From Theropithecus gelada (Eukaryota > Chordata > Mammalia > Primates > Cercopithecidae): a stretch of 64,000 bases of DNA. Of the stretch, positions 56,145-64,000 are shown in pieces. The stretch's first letter is position 1. Each line of letters starts with the position of its first letter. The stretch spans positions 5,784,976 through 5,848,975 of the forward strand of contig NC_037682.1 of NCBI RefSeq assembly GCF_003255815.1. Reading direction: 5' to 3'. The notes under the pieces were generated by a model. It did not search any database, was not told the DNA's origin, and saw nothing but the letters and a program-made list of their open reading frames with translations. The position numbers and the translations under genes were made by a program.

Positions 56145-56480
56145 GATACAGAAGCTCTCAGAGCTGGATAGAACTTAGCCATCAGAGGGTCCCATTCACT
56201 CATGGTACAGTTGGAGACACTGAAGCTGGCACCAGGAGGCTGAACAGCCAAGACTAGAGCCAGGGTTCTGGCTATCAGAGGGGACAGTCGCTCAGCAGTT
56301 CTCAGGAGCGTGGGAGCCAGGCAGCGGGTCCAATCCCCAGCTCTGCCACTCGTGAGCTCTGCAACTCCGGGCAAATCGCTTCCCCACTCTGTGCCTCAGT
56401 CTCCCCATCCACAGAGTACGACCTGCCTTTCAGGCTATTGTCAGGAAGACGGGGTCATCAGCGTGCGGGGAGAGGCGGGC
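56145..56480. mobile_element. Two MIR relics, minus then plus
   Basis: 56145-56290 has antisense order; 56305-56480 has sense order with CCCAGCTCTGCCACTCGTGA and GTGCCTCAGTCTCCCCATCC. Confidence 0.8.
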
Positions 56481-57189
56481 CCCAAGCAAGGCTGGACAGT
56501 CACTGCACAGGGTACAGAACCCTGGAATGGCAGGGTCCCTGAGGAAGGTCAGAGTCAGACCCCTGCAGCAGGTGAGACATAAAGACCATTCCGGACCGCA
56601 CTCCACAGTGAGGCCTGCACCTGTATCCATGTACCAGGCCACCAAGAAGGGCCATCTGTCCATCAGGCACCGTCTGGTGCTGCTAGACCTCTGGGAAGGA
56701 CTCCAGTTCCTGACTTGTGGGCACTGGCAAGTACTAGGCAGAGAGACTGGAGCCCGAGGGGACGTCAGAACACTCTGGACAGGCCCAGAGAAGGGTTGCG
56801 TGCAGCCCCAGGCGCCCAGCCCAAGGACTCAGACCCCACCAGGCGTGAGCCCTCTTCAACCTCACAGCAGAGAGGGCTCCAAGGCAAAACCCCTCCCCTG
56901 CCTGCCTCCCTTTTGAAAAGCCTGAAGCCCCATCTGATCAGCCCTCGAATGTCCCCTAAATGCCTCTAAACGGGAGGTGGGGTTCAGCCTCTCGCAGACA
57001 AGTGTGCCTGAGAGCCTCGGGTGAGCCAGTGGCCACTCAGCAGAGGCTCCGGCTGGAGGGACAGGGCCCTGTGCAGGTGCAGTTTGATGAGGGTGGAAGG
57101 ACACAGATGACGCCTGGACCAGCGTCACCCACACACCAGCCCCTGGCCACGCGGCCGCTGATCACTCTGTACATGGCTGGTGAGACTGA
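56481..57189. other. Unique GC-rich sequence
   Basis: No gene recognised. Confidence 0.35.
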
Positions 57190-57425
57190 TAAACTGTGAT
57201 TTTTTAAAAACATATTTAATTTTAATTATTTTACATTTAAAAACTGAAGCAATAATTGGATTGTTTGTAACTCAAAGGATAAATGTTTGCGGGATGGATA
57301 CCCCATTCCCCAGGACGTGCTGATTTCACACCGCATGCCTGTATCCAAACATCTCATGGACCCCACAGGTACATACACCTACTACAGACCTGCAGAAAAA
57401 TTCATTAAATTTAATTTTTAAACCC
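57190..57425 (+). mobile_element. L1 3'UTR fragment
   Basis: GGGATGGATACCCCATTCCC and TACATACACCTACTACAGAC. Confidence 0.8.
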
Positions 57426-57436
57426 GAAGCCATGTG

Positions 57437-57739
57437 GGCCAGGCGAGGTGGCTCACGCCTGTGATCCCAACACTTTGGGAGGCCGAGGCGGGCAGATCAC
57501 GAGGTCAGGAGTTGGAGACCAGCTTGAGCAACATGGTGAAACCCCGTCTCTACTGAAAATAAAAAAATTAGCTGGGCGTGGTGGTGTGCACCTGTAATCC
57601 CAGCTAGTAAGGAGGCTGAGGCAGGAGAATCATTTGAACCCGGGAGGCAGAGATTGCAGTGAGCCGAGATAGCACCACTGTACTCCAGCCTAAGCGACAG
57701 AGTGAAACTCTGTCTCAACAACAACAACAAAAAAAAACT
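57437..57739 (+). mobile_element. AluS SINE
   Basis: TSD GAAGCCATGTG (57426-57436; 57740-57750); CAA-repeat tail. Confidence 0.96.
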
Positions 57740-57779
57740 GAAGCCATGTGAAACGGCCTCTTGTTCAACACAACTTTAT

Positions 57780-58044
57780 TATCTAGGTAGGACTTTCAAC
57801 ATGTAGTGTCTGAAGTAAGAGGTGCTCTCGATGTAAAAAAACGTACTGGGTTCTTAAGACTAGTACATGCAAAAGAATGCAAAATATCCCAATAATTTTA
57901 ATATTGATTATGTGCTGATTCAATATTTTGGATGGACTGGGTTAAATAAAATGTGATTAAAATTCATTTCACCAGTTTCTTTTTACCTTTCTAATGTGGC
58001 TACTCAAAAATTTTAAATTATCTCTGTGGTTCGCATGACAAATG
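57780..58044 (-). mobile_element. hAT-type relic, same family as 17030-17790
   Basis: CCAGTTTCTTTTTACCTTTC and AATGTGGCTACTCAAAAATT match the antisense of that family. Confidence 0.5.
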
Positions 58045-58345
58045 CTGCCCAACTTACGATGGGGTTACGTCCCAACAAACCCATCCATTGAATCAAATGC
58101 ATTGAATCCACCTGAACATCACAGCATAGCCTGGCCCACCCTATGTGTGCCCAGATCACTGCCATTAGCCTACAATTGGGCAAACTCATCTAACACAAAG
58201 CCTGCTTTATAATAAGATGTTTACTATTTCATGGAATTTACGGATGTTCTCCTGAAGGCATATGGCTTTCACACCATTGTGAAGTCAAGAAGAAATCCCT
58301 AAGGTGCATCCTAAGTTGGGAGCCATCTGTCTACAGCTAATCCTG
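58045..58345. mobile_element. Tigger/MER44-like DNA transposon
   Basis: CCCAACTTACGATGGGGTTA at the left and CCTAAGTTGGGAGCCATCTG at the right pair as inverted ends. Confidence 0.65.
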
Positions 58346-58935
58346 AAACAACACGGGTTTCAACTGCCCGCTTCACCTATAGGCGGGTTTTCTTCCACCT
58401 CTACCACCCCTGAGGCACAAAGACCAACCTCTCCTCCCACTCCTCCTCCTTCCCCCACTCCTACTCCTCCCCCCTTCTCCTCCTCCCCCTCCTCTTCCTT
58501 CTTCCTCCCCCCTCTTCCTTCTTCCTCCCCCTCCTCTTCCTTCTTCCTCCTTCCTCTCCCTCCCCCTCCTTCCTCCCCCTCCCCCTCCTTCCTTCTCCTC
58601 CCCCTCCTCCTCTGACTTAGCCTCTTTGATGTAACATGACAAGGATGGAAACCTCTATGATGATCCACTCCCACTTACTGAACAGTAAACATATTTCTCT
58701 TCTTTATGATTTTCTTAATAACATGTTCTTACTTTATTGTAAGAGCACAGTACGTAATACATGTAACATACAAAATATCTGTCCATCAACTGTTGATGTT
58801 ATCAGTGAGGCTTCTGGTCAACAGTCGACTATTCGTAGTTCAGTTTTGGGGGAGTCGAAAGTTACAAGCAGGTTTTCACTGCGTGGGGGAGGGGGTCGCA
58901 CCCCTCACACGTGCATTGTTCAAGGGGAACCTGCA
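58346..58935 (+). mobile_element. Tigger-like DNA transposon with pyrimidine expansion
   Basis: CTGAAACAACACGGGTTTCA (58343-58362) and the complement of GTTCAAGGGGAACCTGCA (right end) pair as inverted ends. TATGATGATCCACTCCCACTT then TTCTTAATAACATGTTCTTA are internal phrases. Confidence 0.7.
58432..58614 (+). repeat. Long polypyrimidine (CCT/CTT) tract
   Basis: About 180 bp of nearly pure C/T inside a Tigger element whose own sequence is CCT-rich here. Confidence 0.97.
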
Positions 58936-59679
58936 TGTCTATTGGGCCCCAGTGTTGTTTTGGAGCCTTTGCTGATTTGCTCCTTTTGAACTCGCTGGTA
59001 AAGGTGGTAATAAACACAGCAGAGCCCTCACCAACCCTCGCCGAGCACCAGTCTGGGAGTGAAGCTTACATTCTCCAGCTGCCCTGAATGATCCCAGCAT
59101 TCCAACAAGATAGGATCCATCAATCCCTCTCCGGGCCCAGAGAGATGGAGTCACTTGCCCACGTCACAAAGCAAGGCCTTGGGGGATCTCACATCTGCAG
59201 GCCTGAGGTGGAGGCCCTGGGAGGGCGCCCGGCCTCCCCTCCTCCCTCCAGCTCCTCAGCCATATTCTGCCCTGGATTTTCCCAGGGACTGGGGGCCTTT
59301 CTCAGTTCCTAAAACCAGCAGTGAATCCAACCCCAGGAGAGCCGCCTCTGGCCGCTGTCTACCAGAAGCAGGGGAGGGGAGAAGGGAGACCAGAGACTGC
59401 AGACCTAGAAGGCCAGAAAAGGGAAAGGGAAGTGACCAGCGGGGAGGGGCGTGGTGGGGGGGCGCCCAGGGATGCAAAGGCACTTAGCCCCTGCAAGGGC
59501 CAGGAGGGAGGGCAGGGGGAAGTAGGAGGACCCCACCCCTCGCCCAGTCAGCAAAGGACACTTGGGCACCTGGCGTGCACCCACCACTGTGCTCAGTGTT
59601 GGGGTGCAGTGGTGGGAGGGGCCTCAGCCTCACAGAGCTGGCATCGGCGGCAGGGACAGGTGCTGACCACCCTAACGGT
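58936..59679. other. Unique GC-rich sequence with a MIR
   Basis: MIR antisense relic at about 59120-59225 (GGAGTCACTTGCCCACGTCA). No gene. Confidence 0.45.
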
Positions 59680-59795
59680 CAAGCGGAATGCTTGCAGCGT
59701 GCAAGGTCACAAAGGTCTGGGTTCAAACTCTAGCTGAGCCCCACTGTGTGACCCTGGGCTACCGTGGGCAGCAGCCCGCTGGTGTGAGGAGAGAC
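59680..59795 (+). mobile_element. MIR SINE relic
   Basis: GGTCTGGGTTCAAACTCTAGC and CCCACTGTGTGACCCTGGGC. Confidence 0.8.
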
Positions 59796-60729
59796 CTCGA
59801 AGGTGCAGGGAACTCTGGGGCTTCCCCCACCATGGGTAGAGGAGATTCAGAGGCCTCCGCAGAGCGCACAGAAAGGCCAGCTCAGCCCCCAGCGCCCCCA
59901 CACACCCAGCCTGAGCACTTCCTTCACTCGCTAGATCAGGGCTGCACGCAAGATGTCACCGGCTCTGCAACCTACATCTCTGCAAACCACTGATGCCACC
60001 CACTCCCGCTCTCACAGGGAGCTGACTCGGTTTGCCCAGGGTCCCTGAGCGGGCAGGAACAGCTCAGGGTGTTCTGGCTCCCCTCCCCTCGCCCCACTGC
60101 CGTGGGTCTAGAAGATTAAAAGAAAACTTCCCCAGGAAGGCTGCAGAGACACACCCAGCCCCGTTTCTGAGATCACAGGCCAGGAGCCCCCAGAGACAGG
60201 GACAGAATGACAAATGCTTCTTAGGGGACACAAATGCCTCCTGCTGCGCGTACAGAGTGCTGCCCTATTATCCACCAATGCAGAGAGCACTGCTGCAGGG
60301 CGAGGGCTCCGGAATGTTTGCAGGACGCATAGCAGAGCTGTGAGTCAGCCGAGGCAGGGAGGAGGCCGCACAGCAGGGCAGGCAGGTGGGGAGCCCGGTG
60401 TGAGGTCAAACCCTCCATGCAGAACTAGGGTAAACAGTGGCCCAGGACCAGCCCTTGGGCGGCATTCTCCATGGCCCAGCCCAGGTAACATCAGAACAGT
60501 GCCCAGGAGGAGGAAAGGCACTCACCAGGAGGGAAGGCATTTGCCCTGGGTCCTTCCGGGACTCGGGGCCAAGACTCTGGACTCCCAGCACAGTGCTCTC
60601 TCGCCCAAGCGCTGCCTGGGCACGGCTGTCCCTGGATATGAATGAAACCTTGCAGATTTGAAGAGTATTCTAGCCCTCCCTGGAAGGCTGGCTGCTCAGA
60701 GGTGCTGTCTCACGACGGGATCATGTACG
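59796..60729. other. Unique sequence
   Basis: No gene or repeat recognised. Confidence 0.35.
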
Positions 60730-61065
60730 CAGACGTGGGGCCCTACCTCGAACTGGCCGTGTGACCTGGGACAGGCAAGCCACTTATGGGTCTGAGCCCC
60801 AGTTTCCCCACCTGGAAAAGGGACAGGAATTCCTACCACGCTAAGCACACGTACAGTTCCAATGAGATAAGAATCAAAGCACCCACTGTGTGCCAGGCAC
60901 TGGGTAGGGGCTTTGCACGTGGTGTCTGTTGTCTGTGCCACACCCTCTCCACGTTAGGGAGGCAGAAATGGGCACGTGGAGAAGCCAGCTTGCCGTCAGC
61001 CACACTCTGAGGATGTGGCAAGGCCAGAACCTGCAGGTTCAAGCCCCCCGCAGCGCAGCGCCTCC
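60730..61065. mobile_element. Facing MIR pair
   Basis: 60730-60875 plus (GGCCGTGTGACCTGGGACAG); 60876-61065 minus (CACTGTGTGCCAGGCACTGGG then antisense order). Confidence 0.75.
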
Positions 61066-62029
61066 AGCAGGCTTCCAGAGGGCATGGGGCCCTCCGCCCA
61101 CCTGCCTGGGAGCCCCTCAGAGCCCGAGAAGACAGACGTGTGAGGGTACAGCTGCAGGGAGGGCAGGGCGGATCCGAAGGCTCTCTGGGCTGGGGAAGGA
61201 TGGCTGAGCCGGGATCCATTTTCCACGTGGGTCCTGAGCACACTGCTCTTCACTCCAAGTTCTCAGCCACTTGGGATCACGCTCTTCTTTAATTCTCCAA
61301 GCAATGCTCCCACTGCCCTCTGAGCGGTACACCCCAGCCGGGGCCTCCCCAGAGTCCCTGGGGATCAGGCTGAGACAGATGGGCAGGGGCTTAACTCCCT
61401 CCAAGCTGCCCTCCACCAGCTGCCTCCGCTCCTGCTCTCAGGCCCACCTTGCCTCCTGCCTCTTGCTGGGCACCCCAGGGTCGTGGTGGGGCTAGGTGCT
61501 CCCAAAGGCCTGGGCTCGGGATGACTGGCACTGAATAATGCCCTACTGCTCCCAGGGCCCCTGTGCAGGGTGGCACCATTTCCTTCTCTCCAGTGCCTCT
61601 GCCCGGCTCCCAGGGCCCTCCCGACCAAAACCACCAATCCAAGCCTCAGTGATACAGAGTACTCCAGCCAACATTTCACCAGCTGCCCAAAAATCCCGGG
61701 GGAGGTGGTCAGCTGGGCTTGAGGACAGCCACCCCAGCCCTGGGACAGCCACTCCCAGGCAGGACACCTCCTGCCTCTCACGTCACACCCCTTCCTAGAT
61801 GCCCACATCTGTATGATGGGGATGAGAAAACTTCTCTTTATGGAAGAAAATCTACAGAGAGCCCTGAGCAGGAGCCCCTGGCAGGGATCTAACATGCACC
61901 CAACAGCTGCTGCCACTTCCTTCCCTGGGTGGGCCTTCTGCAGCTCGGCCCCCTCAGCCTGTGCATGACTTTGCCCACTGCACATTTGGAAAGTGAAGCT
62001 CAAGCCTGAGACCAAAGGCACACAGGGGC
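61066..62029. other. Unique GC-rich sequence
   Basis: No gene recognised. The 304-aa minus ORF (61365-62279) includes the TG repeat and is rejected. Confidence 0.4.
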
Positions 62030-62275
62030 GTGTGCATGCTTGAGTCTTATGGGTATGTGCTGTGTGCCTGTGTGCATGCATGCCCAGGCAGGTACGTGTC
62101 TGTGGGTGTGCAGAAACATGTACGTGTGTGCATGCATGCCCAGGCAGGTACGTGTGTGTGGGTGTGCAGAAACATGTACATGTGTGTGTTGGTGTGCGGA
62201 AGCATGTATGTGTGTATACATGTTTGTATAGGTGTGTTGTGCCTGTGTGTGCATGTGAGTAAGTATATGTGTGGT
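62030..62275 (+). repeat. TG-rich 56-bp minisatellite
   Basis: A 56-bp unit with CATGCATGCCCAGGCAGGTA occurs at 62075 and 62131, then decays into TG-rich DNA. Confidence 0.95.
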
Positions 62276-62829
62276 TCACATAAGAAAGTTCCTTAAATTA
62301 TAACCACCTTGGAGTATGTCACACTTATTGCTGCCATGATTATAGCAGTGGTCACCTTTGGGTACCTAGTGAGTGCCCAGCTAGGCACTTGTCCAGTGAG
62401 GACCCCAGCCAGGATTAAATTCCAGCCTTTGTGACTCCAGAACCTGCAGACGGGCACCCCCCACCTACACCTGGCATGTCAGGGATGTAGCAGACAGGAG
62501 CATGTGGCCACCTGACCCAAGGGCTCTGCAGCAAACGGCCCAAGCCCATCTGCTGGACTCTGAGCCGCTCTTGCGGCCGGACTCTCTCACGTGACCTGTG
62601 CACCCAGCCTGTTTGCCACACAGTGCCCGGGCCTTTCTGACCCCTGCCAGCCAGCGGGCATCAGCAGGACCCTGGGAAAGCAACGGTGATATAGTCAGGG
62701 CCACCTCCTCGTCTCCTGCTCCATGCTAAAGAGATAGTCAGACCAAGACTGGAGGCCTCTAGGAGGGACCAATAGAGCCACCTGCAGAGGAGTGGCCCCT
62801 GCGTGCTGCTGTGAGCGTGGGGTATCCCA
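62276..62829. other. Unique sequence
   Basis: Nothing recognised. Confidence 0.35.
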
Positions 62830-62970
62830 CCTCCTCACACCAGCCCCACCAGCAGAAGGTCGACGGCCCCACTCTACAGGTGAGGAAACCGAAGCACAAT
62901 GTGGACCCCTGCCTGAGGTTACCCAGCTAACATGCTGCAGCCATGGTGCACAGACATTCAGACATGCTAC
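62830..62970 (-). mobile_element. MIR SINE relic
   Basis: CTACAGGTGAGGAAACCGAAG and GAGGTTACCCAGCTAACATG. Confidence 0.85.
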
Positions 62971-63071
62971 TCCAAGGAGACTCCCAGACCTCCCCAGCAA
63001 GGCTGCCCTCTCTCCCCACCCTGATTCGGGGCCAAGGTCACGTCCCCAGGCGGCTGAGTCTCTGATCCCAT

Positions 63072-63212
63072 GAGAATGCGAGCCACAAGGATAGGACTCG
63101 GTCTGTTCTGTCCCCGGCGGTGCCCCAGCACTGTGACATGTGCTTGGCTCAAGGAAGGTGTTCAGAAAGTGCTGAATGAATGGATGAGTGTGTGAGTGAA
63201 TGAATAAATGGG
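63072..63212 (+). mobile_element. L2 3' end
   Basis: ACTCGGTCTGTTCTGTCCCC and the TGAATGAATGGATGAGTG terminal run. Confidence 0.85.
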
Positions 63213-63224
63213 CTGCCTCAGGCT

Positions 63225-63415
63225 CGGCTCAGAGTCAGGGTCCTGAGGTCCTTTGCGGGTTGGAATCTTCACTCCACACTGGGTCGCACAGCCTTATACA
63301 AAAGTCACCTCACCCCTTGACTACTCCACCTGTAAAATAATGACAGAGCTATTGCAGGGGCTGGTGGTGGGATTACATGGGTGAGGCCAGTGCTGGGCAC
63401 AGTGGTACTTGCTGC
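63225..63415 (+). mobile_element. MIR SINE relic
   Basis: TCCACCTGTAAAATAATGAC and GGGCACAGTGGTACTTGCTG. Confidence 0.75.
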
Positions 63416-63689
63416 CACTCTCACCATCATGGATCTCAGGTCTTCAAAGCTGGTTTGCCCCTAATGCCCTAACTCCAGAGGTTCCCCCAGATTATCTCTC
63501 CCAAGAAGCCCATGATTGATATCTGGGCCCCTGAGAAGCACCCGAGCTGCCCTCCTCATGTGTGTTAGGTCCATCCATACAACACCCAGAGGACACCGAG
63601 AGGCCACCCAAATCCTCACGTTCTAAGAGACAAGAATCTTTGCCAAATGTATCCGGCAGGATGAAATTTGACCACACGTAACTTTCCTA
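63416..63689. other. Unassigned
   Basis: Nothing secure. Confidence 0.3.
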
Positions 63690-64000
63690 TCATGTAAAAG
63701 AAGTCCAGGGATAGGCAGTCTAAGGCACCAAGAAGTCAACAGGATCCAAGCTTCCTTCCAACTAATTCACCACCCCCAAGGCATGGTTCTCAACCTCATA
63801 GTCTAAGATGGCTGCAAGAGCTCCAGTCATCACATCCACATTCCAATCAGCAAGGGATGTGGAAGGGAGAAAGGAGGTGTGCCTATTCCCTGGAAGGAGA
63901 CTTCCTAAAAGACCCACTCTGCTCAGATCTCATTGGCCAGAACTGAGTCACACACTCAGTGGTAGATCATGACAGTAATGATCCCTAATTTATTCACACT
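63690..64000 (-). mobile_element. Ancient LTR-like repeat (family of 3940, 18780)
   Basis: AGTCTAAGATGGCTGCAAGA and CATTGGCCAGAACTGAGTCA; cut by the window edge. Confidence 0.5.

Noticed and set aside
61365..62279. 304-aa ORF on the minus strand
   Set aside because: Its N-terminal third is the translated TG minisatellite and the rest has no domain.
1..64000. MYEOV or another 11q13 neighbour
   Set aside because: I compared the listed frames with what I remember of MYEOV and found no match; the SMIM38 locus assignment is from memory only.
1..64000. CRISPR arrays, tRNA, rRNA or prokaryotic operons
   Set aside because: The tandem arrays lack regular repeat-spacer structure, no tRNA cloverleaf was noticed, and the repeats are those of a primate nuclear genome.

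Overview
The window is primate nuclear DNA, almost all intergenic. Every few kilobases it carries Alu, L1, MIR/L2, MaLR and ERV LTR or Tigger/hAT sequence. One young Alu (41684-41987) has the changes I associate with the AluYRa lineage of Old World monkeys rather than human AluY. A cercopithecoid (macaque, baboon, guenon or similar) is therefore the best guess. No prokaryotic or plasmid feature is present.

Only one protein-coding gene can be supported: a 51-codon minus-strand ORF (22153-22308) for a single-pass membrane microprotein that I recognise as SMIM38. Its start lies just downstream, on the minus strand, of a CpG-dense block (about 22650-22970) with CCAAT, CRE-like, CTCF-like and SOX-dimer-like sites, the likely promoter. 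From memory SMIM38 lies on human 11q13.3 between TPCN2 and MYEOV; I could not check this.

Layout. 1-19.96 kb: dense old repeats, including an L1 ORF1 relic, an MLT2 LTR holding a nested THE1/MST LTR, a Tigger2 with both TA duplications and an Alu inside, an L1 ORF2 relic, and a MER85-like piggyBac MITE. 19.96-28.76 kb: an island nearly free of transposons (one Alu, a few MIR/MER5 relics, two minisatellites) holding SMIM38, its CpG block and likely conserved non-coding DNA. 28.78-31.5 kb: a twin-primed (5'-inverted) L1 and an LTR12/HERV9 solo LTR that splits a 30-bp minisatellite. 32-42 kb: nested HAL1, L1, ERV, MLT1 and Tigger sequence, a double insertion at one target site, and the young monkey-type Alu. 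42-64 kb: GC-richer DNA with MIR/L2 relics, MLT1 and MST LTRs, an old L1 3' end, a three-level MLT1/L1/Alu nest, Tigger-like elements with a long polypyrimidine tract, and a TG-rich minisatellite.

There is no operon-like cooperation among genes here. What the window offers is one microprotein gene with its probable regulatory island, and an unusually readable insertion history in which target-site duplications (TSDs) and nesting give the order of events. I found no convincing undescribed molecular system. The least explained items are an approximately 78-bp direct repeat pair (45.6 and 52.1 kb), an inverted repeat pair (8.0 and 9.5 kb), and the motif-rich island at 26.5-28.5 kb. Repeat subfamily names come from remembered consensus sequences and are approximate.
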